A stretch of 50,029 nt of DNA from Caldilineaceae bacterium SB0661_bin_32 (GTDB taxonomy: Bacteria > Chloroflexota > Anaerolineae > Caldilineales > Caldilineaceae). A program made the position numbers and the translations under genes. The stretch lies in the NCBI GenBank assembly GCA_009841235.1, contig VXMH01000069.1:1-50029 (forward strand), read 5' to 3'. Below are positions 16,767 through 26,746 of the stretch, in pieces; positions within the stretch are counted from its first letter, which is position 1, and every line of letters starts with the position of its first letter. The notes beneath the pieces are model-generated. The model worked only from the letters and a program-made list of their open reading frames with translations, had not been told where the DNA came from and made no database searches.

Positions 16767-17975
16767 ATGACCAGCAACACCGACTTCTCCCCCAAGCCGA
16801 TCTTTTCGCTCGCCGACACCGGCCGGGAGACGCCTCCCACCGGACTGATCGCGCCGGCACGCTATGTACAAGGGCCGGACTTGCTCGACCATCTCGGCCG
16901 TTTCCTGGCGCTGGTGCCCAGCACAAGGCCCGTTGTCTACATCAGTGCCGGCGGACTGCGCCGCCACGGCGAGCAACTGCTTGGCGGCCTGCGCGCCATG
17001 CAGATCGAGGCGGCGGTCGAAATCTTCGAGGGGGAGTGCTCCTACTCAGAAATCGAGCGTGCCTCCTCCAGCCTGCAAACTAAGGACACGCCCTTCGATT
17101 GCCTGATCGCGGTCGGAGGCGGCAAATGTCTCGACGCGGGCAAATGCGTGGCCGCCCGGCTCGAAGTTCCCGTGGTGATCGTCCCCACCATCGCCTCCAC
17201 CGACGCGCCCTGCTCTGCCCTATCGGTCATCTACACCAACGAGGGCATCGTCCACGGCGGTGAGTCCTTCCTGGACAGCCCCGCGTTTGTACTGGTCGAT
17301 TCGCAGTTGATCGCCGCCGCGCCCGTGCGCTACCTAGTTGCCGGCATGGGCGACGCGCTCGCCACCCGCTACGAAGCCCGCACCTGTTACCGCAACCCGG
17401 CCGGCCGCGCCGTAATCGGCGGACGCCCCACCATCGCAGCCCAGGCCATCGCCGAACTCTGCGCCCAGACCGTCTTCGACGATGGCGTTGCCGCCGCCGA
17501 AGCCAACTATCGCGGCGAGACCAACCCCGCCCTGGAGCGCGTGATCGAAGCCAATACCCTTTTGAGCGGCATCGGTTTCGAGAGCGGTGGCGTCACCGCG
17601 GCCCACGCCGTTGCCATGGGTTTCACTCGCCTGCCCGCAGCACGCGCAGACTACCTGCACGGCGAAATGGTGGCGATGGGGCTGCTCACCCAACTGGCCC
17701 TGGAGCAGTCCACAGATGAATGCGAACAGGTCGCCCGCTTCTGCGCCGAGGTCGGTCTGCCCACCCATCTGGCCCAACTCTCCCTCGACACGGGCACAGA
17801 CGGCTCCGCTCTGCAGGAGGCCATGGCCCACAGTGCCGCCACGCCGCTCATGGACAACGAGCCCTTCGCCGTCACGCCCGAAAACACCTGGGCCGCGCTC
17901 CTGCAGGCCGACGAGACCGGCCGCGCCGCCACTGCCGCCGTCGGCGACCGGGCCTACCACCGCCTGCGCGCATAA
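16767..17975 (+). CDS. Glycerol dehydrogenase-like, iron-containing ADH family (402 aa)
   Basis: NAD-dependent dehydrogenase of the GldA branch, oxidising glycerol or a related polyol. Nucleotide motif GGGKCLDAGK at residues 117-126 and the metal ligands Asp196 (GMGDALATRYEA), His280 (GGVTAAHAV) and His298 (YLHGEMVAMG) are spaced 84 and 18 apart, as in glycerol dehydrogenases. About 25-30 extra residues at the N-terminus relative to typical members. Preceded by a TGACCACTGATCACT-type spacer repeat (about 16744-16764). Substrate could also be sn-glycerol-1-phosphate-like compounds, but the motif set favours GldA. Confidence 0.82.
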   Translation: MTSNTDFSPKPIFSLADTGRETPPTGLIAPARYVQGPDLLDHLGRFLALVPSTRPVVYISAGGLRRHGEQLLGGLRAMQIEAAVEIFEGECSYSEIERASSSLQTKDTPFDCLIAVGGGKCLDAGKCVAARLEVPVVIVPTIASTDAPCSALSVIYTNEGIVHGGESFLDSPAFVLVDSQLIAAAPVRYLVAGMGDALATRYEARTCYRNPAGRAVIGGRPTIAAQAIAELCAQTVFDDGVAAAEANYRGETNPALERVIEANTLLSGIGFESGGVTAAHAVAMGFTRLPAARADYLHGEMVAMGLLTQLALEQSTDECEQVARFCAEVGLPTHLAQLSLDTGTDGSALQEAMAHSAATPLMDNEPFAVTPENTWAALLQADETGRAATAAVGDRAYHRLRA

Positions 17976-18114
17976 CCGGTTTCTTCTCCGCCGTCCTGTT
18001 CCACCAGCGCGCCCTTTTCGGACAGGGCCGCATCCGCCAACCCTTGCGCCAAACTTCCGTCCCGCTATAATGGATCCATCGCTACTCCCCTGCCCGCAAA
18101 GGTGAAATCGAGCA

Positions 18115-19701
18115 ATGCCGCGCACCCGTTTTGTTACCCTGCCTGAAGCCGCAGCCCTCATCCCCGACGGGGCGACGGTGGCTGTCAACTCGTCCAGCGG
18201 TCTGCTCTGCCCCGACGCGCTGCTGCGCGCAGTGGGCGAGCGCTTTGCCCAACAAGGCCATCCGCAGAACCTGACCACCATTCACCCCATCGCCGCCGGC
18301 GACATGTACGGCATCGACGGTATCGACCACATCGCCCGCCCCGGCCTGCTGGCGCGCGTGATCGCCGGCTCACTCCCCTCAGGTCCGTCGTCGATGGAGT
18401 CGCCCGCCATCTGGCGCATGATCTACGAAAACGAAGTCGAAGCCTACAACATTCCCAGCGGGCTCATCTTCCACCAGTTGCGCGAGGCTGCGGCCAGGCG
18501 GCCCGGCGTCCTCACACAGCTGGGCATGGACACCTACCTCGATCCACGGCGCCAGGGCGGCCGCATGAACGAGCGCACCCGCGAAGATATTGTGCAGCTG
18601 GTGGAGTTTGACGGCCAGGAGTGGCTCTATCTGCGCGCCCTGCACCCGGACGCGGCACTTATCCGCGCCACGACCGCCGACGAAATGGGCAATCTCACCT
18701 TCGAACGCGAGGGCGCCTTTCTCGGCGCCTACGATGTCGCGCTGGCCGCGCACAACAACGGCGGCGTCGTCATCGCCCAGGTCGAGCGTCGCGTTGCCGC
18801 CGGCACCCTGCCCGCCCAGAGCGTGCGCGTGCCCAGCGTTCTCGTCGATGCTGTCGCGGTCGTGCCCGATTCCATGCAGACCACCCAGACCGACTACGAC
18901 CCGGCCATCAGCGGCGAGGTGCGCGTCCCCTCCGAAACCTTCGAGCTTGCCGAGTGGGGCCTGCAAAAGGTGATCGCCCGTCGCGCCGCGCTCGAGCTCC
19001 GCGATGGCGAAGCGGTCAATCTCGGCTTCGGCATCTCCGCGCTCGTGCCGCGTGTACTTCTCGAAGAGGGGCTGGACGGCGCCGTTACCTGGGTCATCGA
19101 GCAGGGCGCCGTAGGGGGCATGCCGCTGGGGGGCTTTCAGTTCGGTTGCGCCGCCAACACGCAGGCTATCATTCCCTCACCTGACCAGTTCAGCTATTTC
19201 CAGGGCGGCGGCTTCGACCGCTGCTTCCTTTCCTTCATGCAGATCGATCGCGAGGGTAACATCAACGTCTCCCGCCTGGCCGCCCGTCCCCACGTGACCG
19301 CCGGTGTCGGCGGCTTCGTCGACATCACCGCCAACGCCGGAAACATCGTCATCAGCGGCACATACACCGCCGGCGCCCGCCTCGACGTCGTCGACGGCCG
19401 CCTGCACATCGAGCGCGAGGGCAGAGTGCGCAAGTTCGTCAACGAGGTCGAGCACGTCACCTTCAGCGGCCGCCGCGCCCGCCAGACCGGGCAGAACGTG
19501 GTCGTCGTCACCGAACGCTGCGTGTTCCGCCTTGACACCGACGGCTGGACCGTCATCGAAATCGCACCCGGCGTCTCCCTTGAAGAAGACATCCTCGCGC
19601 AGTGCGAATTCCCCCTCGCCGTCGCCTCCGACCTGCGCGAAATGGAGCCCCGCCTCTTTCAACCGGAGCGCATGGGTCTTCAATTACAAGGGAGTGACTG
19701 A
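18115..19701 (+). CDS. Acyl-CoA:acetate/3-oxoacid CoA-transferase, fused subunits (528 aa)
   Basis: Class I CoA-transferase with alpha and beta halves in one chain, moving CoA between short-chain acids (propionate/acetate/acetoacetate type). The N-terminal half has IPDGATVAVNSSSGLLCPDALL and the C-terminal half the oxyanion and catalytic region IEQGAVGGMPLGG, with Glu329 as the expected thioester-forming residue. Length fits the YdiF/Pct-type fused enzymes (about 520-540). It follows the dehydrogenase by about 140 bases on the same strand; no thiolase or hydratase partner is in view, so the pathway is open. Confidence 0.85.
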   Translation: MPRTRFVTLPEAAALIPDGATVAVNSSSGLLCPDALLRAVGERFAQQGHPQNLTTIHPIAAGDMYGIDGIDHIARPGLLARVIAGSLPSGPSSMESPAIWRMIYENEVEAYNIPSGLIFHQLREAAARRPGVLTQLGMDTYLDPRRQGGRMNERTREDIVQLVEFDGQEWLYLRALHPDAALIRATTADEMGNLTFEREGAFLGAYDVALAAHNNGGVVIAQVERRVAAGTLPAQSVRVPSVLVDAVAVVPDSMQTTQTDYDPAISGEVRVPSETFELAEWGLQKVIARRAALELRDGEAVNLGFGISALVPRVLLEEGLDGAVTWVIEQGAVGGMPLGGFQFGCAANTQAIIPSPDQFSYFQGGGFDRCFLSFMQIDREGNINVSRLAARPHVTAGVGGFVDITANAGNIVISGTYTAGARLDVVDGRLHIEREGRVRKFVNEVEHVTFSGRRARQTGQNVVVVTERCVFRLDTDGWTVIEIAPGVSLEEDILAQCEFPLAVASDLREMEPRLFQPERMGLQLQGSD

Positions 19702-19741
19702 ACTACTGCCTGTGCGTGGGGTAACCAAAAACTGGAAACGC

Positions 19742-21289
19742 CTAATACGCCCCCTCCCCGCCCAATACCTTCGGAATCGTGCGCAGAAGAATGCCCAGAT
19801 CCAGGGTCATACTCCAGTTCTCGGCGTAGTAAATGTCGAGCAGAACCATCTCGTCGAAGGTCAGATCGCTGCGACCGCTGACCTGCCAAAGCCCCGTCAT
19901 CCCCGGGCTGACCGACAGCCGTTTGCGGTGCCAGTCCTTGTACTGTGACACCTCCTCCGGCACATTGGGACGCGGCCCGACAAGGCTCATCTCGCCGCGC
20001 AGTACATTGATGAGGTTCGGCAGTTCATCCAGGCTCAGGCGGCGTAGAATCCGCCCAACGGCGGTGCGGCGCGGGTCGTCGCGCATCTTGAAGAGCGGCC
20101 CCGACGCCTCATTCAGGTCGGCCATCTCGTCGAGTTGTGCTTCGGCATCGGCGATCATTGAGCGAAACTTGTAGATCTGGAACGGCCGTCCGTTGCGCCC
20201 GACGCGCGTCTGGGAATAGATGATCGGCCCCGGTGAATTGAAGCGGACACACAGCGCGATCAGCGCGCCCAGCGGCAGCCCCAGAACCAACATGACCGTA
20301 GCCAGGGTCACGTCCAGCGCTCGCTTCACGAACAGATTCCAGCCCGCAATCGATACCGCTCGCGTCGTGATCAGCGGAATCCCGTTCAGCCGCTCCACCT
20401 GCATCTGGTTCTTCGTCAGCTGGAAGAAGTCCGGCACGATCTGTGGCGTGACACCGTTCTCCTCACACAGATGAAGCAGACGCGCCACGATGCGGTGGCT
20501 CCGCCAGGGCAGGCAGATGATCGCCGTGTCGATCTCGTTGTTTTGCAGGATATCGTAAAAGTTGGTCAACGGGCCCAGCGCCTGAAAGCGGCCGATGTCC
20601 GTCCGATTTATGTCCGGATCGTCGTCCAGAAAGCCGACCAGTTCATATCCGAGGCTGGGGCGGGCCGCAATCGTGCGCATAACCATCAACCCCATATCAC
20701 CGGCGCCCACCAACACCACACGTTCCAGTCCGATCCCCTGGTTGCGCAGGTAGCCGCGCACCGTGTAGATCACCGCGCGGCTGATGCCCAACAACAGGGT
20801 TACCAGCACGGCCGTGTACAGGAAGATCAGGCGGCTATAGGAAAGCTGCCCGAAGGCAAGGTTCAATATGATCAGAACGACTACGCCAATCGTGGTCGCG
20901 CTGGCGATGGCGTAGACCTCTTCAAGCCAGAGACGGTCTCGCCGGTAAACGTAAACTCTGGAGAACTGAAACGAACAAAAAAGGAGAAAGACCAGCGCCA
21001 GACCGAACGGCAGATAAGTGACAAGATCAGTCTGGTTCGATGGATCGACCGTAAGGAACCACTGCAACCGGTAGCGCACCCAATAGGCCATCACAAACGC
21101 GAGAACAATCAGAATCAGATCGCTGATGCGCAGTAACGCCGGCCACCATCTCGGTGGAACCCGAATGAGCAGGGCTGTCAACCAGTTTCTTTCGGGGGAG
21201 CCTGTTGCCTCCCCGCTCTTCCACCGCCCATTCAGAGTCTGTTGGGACGCACGGCGGCCCTGGCGCTGTTTCATCTGTACGGTTGTCAT
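19742..21289 (-). CDS. Polyprenyl glycosylphosphotransferase, WbaP/WcaJ type (515 aa)
   Basis: Initiates exopolysaccharide or glycan synthesis by placing a sugar-1-phosphate on undecaprenyl phosphate at the inner face of the membrane. Four N-terminal helices (about residues 30-140) are followed by a nucleotide-binding-like CoA-binding domain ([18 protein letters not shown]) and another helix, then the catalytic sugar-transferase domain: [51 protein letters not shown] and [19 protein letters not shown] at 21289 is preferred over an alternative TTG two codons upstream. First of three glycan genes transcribed leftward; a TGACCACTGA-type repeat lies immediately upstream. Confidence 0.9.
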   Translation of the reverse strand: MTTVQMKQRQGRRASQQTLNGRWKSGEATGSPERNWLTALLIRVPPRWWPALLRISDLILIVLAFVMAYWVRYRLQWFLTVDPSNQTDLVTYLPFGLALVFLLFCSFQFSRVYVYRRDRLWLEEVYAIASATTIGVVVLIILNLAFGQLSYSRLIFLYTAVLVTLLLGISRAVIYTVRGYLRNQGIGLERVVLVGAGDMGLMVMRTIAARPSLGYELVGFLDDDPDINRTDIGRFQALGPLTNFYDILQNNEIDTAIICLPWRSHRIVARLLHLCEENGVTPQIVPDFFQLTKNQMQVERLNGIPLITTRAVSIAGWNLFVKRALDVTLATVMLVLGLPLGALIALCVRFNSPGPIIYSQTRVGRNGRPFQIYKFRSMIADAEAQLDEMADLNEASGPLFKMRDDPRRTAVGRILRRLSLDELPNLINVLRGEMSLVGPRPNVPEEVSQYKDWHRKRLSVSPGMTGLWQVSGRSDLTFDEMVLLDIYYAENWSMTLDLGILLRTIPKVLGGEGAY

Positions 21290-21354
21290 CGGCAATCATT
21301 CAGTGGTCAGTGGCCCGCGGTGTGCGATTCATGGTTCGTGCTCTGTACTGTCCA

Positions 21355-22533
21355 CTAACATCCATTTACTGCACTTTCATATACATCCATTGTCTCTTTC
21401 GCAGCCCGCTCCCATGAGAACCGCCTCGCCTGTCGAAGTCCCCACTTTCGCAAGGCAGTGGAGAGGCCCTGGTCGGTAAACAGGCGCTCAAACGCGTCCT
21501 GAAGAGCGGCCTGGTTCTGCGCCGGCACGATCAGCGCCGCATCGCCGGCCACCTCTTGCAGGCTCGGCGTGTCGCTGCAGATGACCGGAGTTCCCGATGC
21601 CATCGCCTCCAGCACCGGCAGACCAAATCCCTCGTACAGACTGGGATAAACGAATCCACTGGCCGCGTTGTACCAAAGGCACAGGTCACGCTCCGGCAGG
21701 AAACCGGGAAACTGTACGAGCGACCTTTCCTCGGAGGCACCGCCTGCGTCGCCTCCCATCAAGCCCAACTCGGCCGCCAGACTGAAAATCTCCTGGTAGT
21801 GCCAGCCTTTGCCGCCGGCCACAACCAGCCCTACGTCGCGCCCGATTGCACTCTCCTCCCGCCATTTCGCAAAGGTCCGCAGCAGATGGGGCAGATTTTT
21901 GCGCGGTTCCAGCGTGCCAACATAGAGCAAGAACCTCTTCGGCAGCCCCATAAGCTCGCGAAAATCGCTGACCTCTGCTACCGGTAGAGGCCGGAACTGA
22001 TCGCCTACCCCATTATACACCACCTCCACGCGCCGGCTGTCCACCCCGAATTCCGCCCGCACGTCCGCAGCCGTCTGCTTGCTGACCGCGATTACCCGCC
22101 GGGCCCGGCGGGCACTGGCACGGCACAGGTGGCCAAGATAGAACCGCTTGAGGCGAGGAAATCGCTCCGGCATCCGTATAAAGCTGAGGTCGTGGACGGT
22201 CACCACGCCGGGTACCTTTGTCGCCAGCGGCAAAGTATTCACCAGGCCGTGCACCAGGTTTCCCTGCGCCGTCATCGCGGCCAGCGGCAACGCCGTCTGC
22301 TCCCAGATGATGCGGGGCACCGGGTCGGCGGCCGGCCAGCGCGTATAACGCAACTCCATCCCCGGACGCCTCTGCGGGAAGCGAAAGTCCCGATCGTTGA
22401 CAAAGGCCGTCACCTGTTTTCCGTCGGTCTCTTCCGCAAGCGCTGTCAGCAGGTTGCGGCAGTAGTTGCTGACCCCGGCTCCCCGGTAACCGCCTCTTGT
22501 ATGAAGTAGCTGGGCGTTAACGACGACTTTCAT
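21355..22533 (-). CDS. Glycosyltransferase, GT4 family (392 aa)
   Basis: GT-B glycosyltransferase that adds sugars to a growing glycan, probably in the exopolysaccharide made with the neighbouring sugar transferase. N-terminal domain HTRGGYRGAGVSNYCRNLL, hinge region RFLLYVGTLEPRKNLPHLLR, and the C-terminal nucleotide-sugar site with the family EX7E segment: YPSLYEGFGLPVLEAMASG and TPVICSDTPSLQEVAGDAAL. Upstream 67-base gap to the sugar transferase suggests a shared transcript. Confidence 0.88.
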   Translation of the reverse strand: MKVVVNAQLLHTRGGYRGAGVSNYCRNLLTALAEETDGKQVTAFVNDRDFRFPQRRPGMELRYTRWPAADPVPRIIWEQTALPLAAMTAQGNLVHGLVNTLPLATKVPGVVTVHDLSFIRMPERFPRLKRFYLGHLCRASARRARRVIAVSKQTAADVRAEFGVDSRRVEVVYNGVGDQFRPLPVAEVSDFRELMGLPKRFLLYVGTLEPRKNLPHLLRTFAKWREESAIGRDVGLVVAGGKGWHYQEIFSLAAELGLMGGDAGGASEERSLVQFPGFLPERDLCLWYNAASGFVYPSLYEGFGLPVLEAMASGTPVICSDTPSLQEVAGDAALIVPAQNQAALQDAFERLFTDQGLSTALRKWGLRQARRFSWERAAKETMDVYESAVNGC

Positions 22534-22556
22534 AGTCTGAGTCTGGTATTCAGTCT

Positions 22557-23714
22557 TTAGCGGCCTTGGGCTACGGCCCTGTAGGCCGCGGCCGTCCGGC
22601 GGGCTATCTCTTCCATTGTGTAATGGGCCAACACGCGCTGCCTTCCCGCTTTGGCCAGACTGTTGCGCGCCGCCCGATCCTGCATTAGTCGTTGCAATTG
22701 CGACCGGAGAGATTCAATATCCCCCTCCGGAAAGACCACCCCGGCATCTCCGATGACGTTGGGGATCTCGCCGCTGCTGCTTCCAATTACCGGCACCCCG
22801 CTGGCCATCGCCTCGATCAACACCCGCCCAAACTGTTCCTTCCAGTTGGGCCGCGTGCGGCTGGGCAGCACCAGCAGGTCCAGCGAGCGATAGAAGGCGG
22901 GCATCTCCCCGCTGGGAAGCCTCACACCCAGCGTAACCCGGTCTGCGGCGCCGCTTTCGGAAGCAAGTTTCCGCAGCGCTTCCAACTCCTCGCCGCTGCC
23001 CACCAGCGTCAACCGCCAGCTGCCCTCCAGTCCGGCGCACGCACGCAGCAGCAGGTCCAGCCCTTTCTCGGGCAAAAGCCCCCCAGCGTAGCCAATGTGA
23101 AATGCGCCCTCCTTCCCACGCCGTTTCGCGCTTTCCTCCCCATCCAGCCCTGTCTGTGGTCGAAAAATGTTCGGGTCTACGCCAAACTGCGGCAGCACAA
23201 CGATCTCGCCCTTATACCCCTTGCGTACGAGAACCTCGCGGGCCTCGGCATTCCCCGCGATCGCGACCGAACAGGCCCGGTATACAGTTCGCTCGAACCA
23301 GTTAAACGGAGGTGGATAGCGGCGCAGCAGGTTCTGCCAGGTGAAAAAGATTGGCTTCGCGCCCACCGTCCGCGCCGCCCGCACACCGAGGAGCGTAGCC
23401 AAATTGTACGGCTCCTCATCCACATGCACAACCTCCGGTTTCAAATCCCGAAGCTCCTTTACCAGAGTGGGATAAAAGTGCATATGATAAGCGCCGTTGA
23501 ATAGGATGGGAATCGTACGCAGTTCGTAGCCGACAGTATGCAGCCGTTCCGCCGCCTGCGTCCCGCGGCGGTCTTTCCAGCTCGGCGGCGTCAGCACCGT
23601 CAACTCCACACCCAGGCGCGCGATCTCCTCCGCCTTCTTCTGATACGCGCCCACAACGAGCGCCTTGCTAACGAGCACAACGCGCAACGGGTTCCCCCTC
23701 TGGCTGGCGGTCAA
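22557..23714 (-). CDS. Glycosyltransferase, GT4 family (385 aa)
   Basis: Second GT-B enzyme, 23 bases upstream of the previous one on the same strand. Pattern: HVDEEPYNLATLLGVRAAR in the acceptor domain, IGYAGGLLPEKGLDLLLRA in the linker, and FGRVLIEAMASGVPVIGSSS with GEIPNVIGDAGVVFPEGD in the donor domain. The start is uncertain: TTG at 23714 or, nine codons on, TTG at 23687, which has AGGGGG upstream and gives RVVLVSKALVVG at the N-terminus, more like relatives. Acceptor and donor sugars unknown. Confidence 0.86.
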   Translation of the reverse strand: MTASQRGNPLRVVLVSKALVVGAYQKKAEEIARLGVELTVLTPPSWKDRRGTQAAERLHTVGYELRTIPILFNGAYHMHFYPTLVKELRDLKPEVVHVDEEPYNLATLLGVRAARTVGAKPIFFTWQNLLRRYPPPFNWFERTVYRACSVAIAGNAEAREVLVRKGYKGEIVVLPQFGVDPNIFRPQTGLDGEESAKRRGKEGAFHIGYAGGLLPEKGLDLLLRACAGLEGSWRLTLVGSGEELEALRKLASESGAADRVTLGVRLPSGEMPAFYRSLDLLVLPSRTRPNWKEQFGRVLIEAMASGVPVIGSSSGEIPNVIGDAGVVFPEGDIESLRSQLQRLMQDRAARNSLAKAGRQRVLAHYTMEEIARRTAAAYRAVAQGR

Positions 23715-23923
23715 TGAAGTTCCTTCGCTTGCCCCTCACCGAATTATAGCGGAGGCGCGGGTGGGTCTCAAGAGCGGAAAGGAGGAAAGTGTTCCCTGGG
23801 ATTGGGGTAGTTGCGGGGACGATGTCGTGGTTCTAGAGATATGAGATTCGGGGAAGACGAACTGAGCAGAAAGGAGTCACTTTTCCTTCTCCTTCCGGCC
23901 AGCAAAGGTTGGACGAACAGGGC

Positions 23924-24553
23924 TTAACCATTTTCAGCCCAGCGGGCAGGAGGCCATTCGCTAACCTCTTGCCCCATGGAACGCACTAATCGACCGAAAG
24001 AGCTTGCGAGCTTGCGGAATGACCTGCAACGCTGATGCGCGGTCGCCAAGGAGAACTTCGCGCTTAAGGCCGGCTGGTCTGTTGTCTCGAGGTAGGTTGC
24101 GCCGGCTTCCATTCTGGCTTCCAACTGCCCTTTGGCTCCGCGAGGCTGTTCTGGGTTCGGGTGGGACTGGGCGTCGGCCCGAATACGGCGATATCCTAAC
24201 ATCGATTCGATAGAGGCCAGAAACCAGGCCTCATATTCCCTGTGGGCTATGACGACTTCACAGGGTACGCCTCCAGCCTCAGCCACAGCCCATCCCTGGA
24301 CGGCCGGGCCCAACTCGGCGGGGCAGTCTGAATCTCCGTCGAAAAGTATAAGAACACCGCTACATTCCGGTTGGAGGAGCGCCAACCTCACAGCTCTCTT
24401 CAGTTCGGTCTCGCGTACCAACTGGTTGCGTGGCTTGCGGATAGGTCGCCCCACATCTAAACCCCAAGCCTGTGCCTCCGTGATCAGACGACGTAACAAT
24501 ACAGGAAACGCCTTTACATCGCCATGGCCCTCGACGATGGGCTGAATTTTCAC
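23924..24553 (-). CDS. DUF4276 (TOPRIM-like) protein paired with an AAA ATPase (209 aa)
   Basis: Small protein with the hallmarks of a TOPRIM metal site: Glu8 in PIVEGHGDVKA and the triad Asp72, Asp74, Asp76 in LILFDGDSDCP. A later HREYEAWFLASIESMLG segment is typical of DUF4276. TOPRIM domains in primases, topoisomerases and OLD-family proteins cut or join nucleic acid, so nuclease activity is possible but not shown. Its ATG overlaps the ATPase stop by four bases, so the two are translationally coupled and probably act together. Confidence 0.8.
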   Translation of the reverse strand: MKIQPIVEGHGDVKAFPVLLRRLITEAQAWGLDVGRPIRKPRNQLVRETELKRAVRLALLQPECSGVLILFDGDSDCPAELGPAVQGWAVAEAGGVPCEVVIAHREYEAWFLASIESMLGYRRIRADAQSHPNPEQPRGAKGQLEARMEAGATYLETTDQPALSAKFSLATAHQRCRSFRKLASSFGRLVRSMGQEVSEWPPARWAENG

Positions 24554-25758
24554 AATAGAGCACTTTCGGTGAACAGTTCAAGCTGGCGCGGCTCGTGGAC
24601 GAAAAGTTCGGCCGGGGTCAAAGCGTTGGCACGAAGCAGTTCGCCGGCTCCCATCAGGTGCTCGCCTAGTGCCCGCCTTACGGAGGGCGAAACAGAACCA
24701 ATACCCGTCTTTCCTTTTTCCCATTGGACAATGCGTAGGTGTCGATCTTCAATCCACTTCGCGTCGAGAATATCGGGGCTGTGCGTGGTCACGACAACCT
24801 GCATAGTGCGCCCGGCATGGCGCAACACATCCAGAATGGAACCCAACGCACCCGGGTGAATTGTGGCTTCCGGTTCTTCAATTACGAGGAGAGAGGGAGA
24901 AGAGCGCTGGAATACGGCAGCGAGCATGCCCAAGACGCGAAGCGTGCCATCGGACATGCTGAATGCGCCAAACTTAACCAGTTCTTTTTTGCCAAAGTCT
25001 TGGGAAAATTCCAAGGTCAATTTATTGTCGTGCTTCTTAGGCTGAACGCCAACTGTGCGGGGAACTATACGCTCGAGCAGTTCAAGAATTGTCTGCCAGT
25101 TTTCAGGGGCCGCGTCTTCTATTTCTCGCAGGACGCTTGCGGCGTTGCGGCCATCAGGGTGCAACCGCATACCTTCGTCCGGATCCTGCATGTCTCGCAG
25201 TGCGGTGGGTTCGATATGGCAGATCTGCATCCGGGACAGAAAGCGCAAGACGGACTGGAAGCGAGTATCGCCGCCTACGAGGGGGAGAGCCAATGCATTT
25301 GACTCCAGAACCGGGTCCAGAGAACCCACATTGCTGCTCCAGTTCGCGTCTGGGCCCGAGCGATCGAACCAACTTGGCGGCCCATCTGTCCGGCGCACAA
25401 TGCACTGCTCACGCAGCACTTTAAAACCGTAGTCCCCAACTGGGCTCAACTCGAAGCCGTAGCGAGCTTCGACTGTGTCGGTGTCCGGTTGCTGCAGAAG
25501 GACAGACAGTCCCATGTTTGAGGGACGTCCGCGCGCGGAGCCGCGGTTGCCTACCGTGGAAAACCCCCCGCGACGAGTAAGAACCGCTTGCAGGGGGGAG
25601 GCCATCGCTTCGGCTAGGAACGCAAATGCATCAGCAAAGTTACTCTTGCCGGAACCGTTCTGCCCAACGAGAAATGTGGGGTTGTCAAACTCCACTACCT
25701 CGGCCGGCAGGCTACGGAAACGTTTCAAAATCAGTGTGCGAAGAATCGGTTCAGACAT
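24550..25758 (-). CDS. AAA family (RecF/OLD-like) ATPase (402 aa)
   Basis: ABC-type AAA ATPase. It opens with ILRTLILKRFRSLPAEVVEF, the usual RecF/OLD-like start, with Walker A GQNGSGKS at about residues 32-39, a signature-like MSDGTLRVLGMLAAV, Walker B LLVIEEPEATIHPGAL and the switch TTHSPDILD. Rather short middle insertion compared with SMC. ATG at 25758 is chosen: it gives this start, and a promoter lies at 25834-25862; a much longer open frame from 26052 would be an Arg/Cys-rich tail ahead of the promoter. Coupled to the downstream TOPRIM-like gene; such pairs often act in phage defence or DNA repair. Which, if either, is not shown. Confidence 0.88.
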   Translation of the reverse strand: MSEPILRTLILKRFRSLPAEVVEFDNPTFLVGQNGSGKSNFADAFAFLAEAMASPLQAVLTRRGGFSTVGNRGSARGRPSNMGLSVLLQQPDTDTVEARYGFELSPVGDYGFKVLREQCIVRRTDGPPSWFDRSGPDANWSSNVGSLDPVLESNALALPLVGGDTRFQSVLRFLSRMQICHIEPTALRDMQDPDEGMRLHPDGRNAASVLREIEDAAPENWQTILELLERIVPRTVGVQPKKHDNKLTLEFSQDFGKKELVKFGAFSMSDGTLRVLGMLAAVFQRSSPSLLVIEEPEATIHPGALGSILDVLRHAGRTMQVVVTTHSPDILDAKWIEDRHLRIVQWEKGKTGIGSVSPSVRRALGEHLMGAGELLRANALTPAELFVHEPRQLELFTESALL

Positions 25759-25833
25759 GGGTGACCTGCCCCGGTGTCCGTATGAGTAGGTTTGGGGCTG
25801 GAGCCTAGACAGACTCCTGCCTCGACCGTACAT

Positions 25834-25862
25834 ATTATGCCTTCTGCGACGGCATCTGACAA
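25834..25862 (-). promoter_or_regulatory. Promoter of the AAA/TOPRIM pair
   Basis: On the minus strand TTGTCA (25857-25862), 17 bases, CATAAT (25834-25839), each five of six consensus. Predicted start about 25827, some 70 bases before the ATPase ATG. The rest of the spacer 25759-26036 shows nothing else. Confidence 0.6.
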
Positions 25863-26036
25863 TGGGATACGCGGTCAGAGTATGGGGATCAGAACTGGCC
25901 ATACAATGACGGCACTCAATACGCGGGACTGCCTGAACTACGCTCTTGCAATTCATGGATGTGCAGGACTGCATTCCGACATCGCTTGACCTCCTGACCC
26001 AACCCTGAACCACAAAGCAAGGTCCTAACCACCTCC

Positions 26037-26705
26037 TCACCCCAAACTCCACCCACTCGCATACGCCACCAGCCCCAACTTACGCGCCACCGCCAGCGAA
26101 GCCCCGTTCTCCCACGACGTACTGTAAAGCGGAACGCGCCCTGACGCCCGCACCGCCCACGCCCATGCTGCCGCAACCTGCGGGCCCAGTCCCCGTCCCC
26201 GGAACGCCGCCGCCGTCTCCAACCCAGCCTCCGCCGCCGTGTCAGAACGCCGTGCACAGAAGCAGACGCTCACCGCATAGCCGTCTTCCACTACCGCGAC
26301 CATTGGTGACCGTCCCGACATTTCCGCAGCCGTCCACCCCGAAAAATGGCGCGCAAGCAACGGCAACGCATTCACGTGCACCGTGGCATCAGGCTGTTCG
26401 ACTGTCTTGGGAAAACTGAACGCCGGACCCGCGTATACTTCACCGCCTGCCAGCGCCCTGTACCGCTCCGCATGCACAGGAGCGTCGCGGAAATCTGTCA
26501 CCGGCGGCTCCGCGCCTGCCAGCCTGTCAAGCTCGTCCGCAATCTCCTGCGGCACATCCGCCCGCACCGCCCAAACGCAACTCGACCTGCCGCGAATCAG
26601 CGCAAACTTCGGCCCTGGATCCGGGTCCGGTTCACGCGTCCCTCGGATACGGCCCGCGCTATCGAGCAAAAACAGAGTACGCAGGTGAATGTCTGGCGTG
26701 CTCAC
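26037..26705 (-). CDS. GNAT family N-acetyltransferase (222 aa)
   Basis: Probable acetyl-CoA-dependent transferase. The acetyl-CoA site is recognisable as AAAFRGRGLGPQVAAAWAWA (the Q/RxxGxG/A loop) followed by YSTSWENGASLAVARKLGLV, which is the usual final strand-helix of the fold. The N-terminal 100 residues are not a standard GNAT and may recognise the substrate. Starts with GTG. Substrate unknown. Gap of 41 bases to the next gene downstream-strand neighbour upstream of it. Confidence 0.75.
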   Translation of the reverse strand: MSTPDIHLRTLFLLDSAGRIRGTREPDPDPGPKFALIRGRSSCVWAVRADVPQEIADELDRLAGAEPPVTDFRDAPVHAERYRALAGGEVYAGPAFSFPKTVEQPDATVHVNALPLLARHFSGWTAAEMSGRSPMVAVVEDGYAVSVCFCARRSDTAAEAGLETAAAFRGRGLGPQVAAAWAWAVRASGRVPLYSTSWENGASLAVARKLGLVAYASGWSLG

Positions 26706-26746
26706 AAAACATCCAGTGCGCCGTAACAGCCGCCCCTCAAACCGGC

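Noticed and set aside
25759..26052. N-terminal 98-residue extension of the AAA ATPase
   Set aside because: It runs through the promoter, is Arg/Cys-rich and has no family likeness; ATG 25758 starts the family motif.
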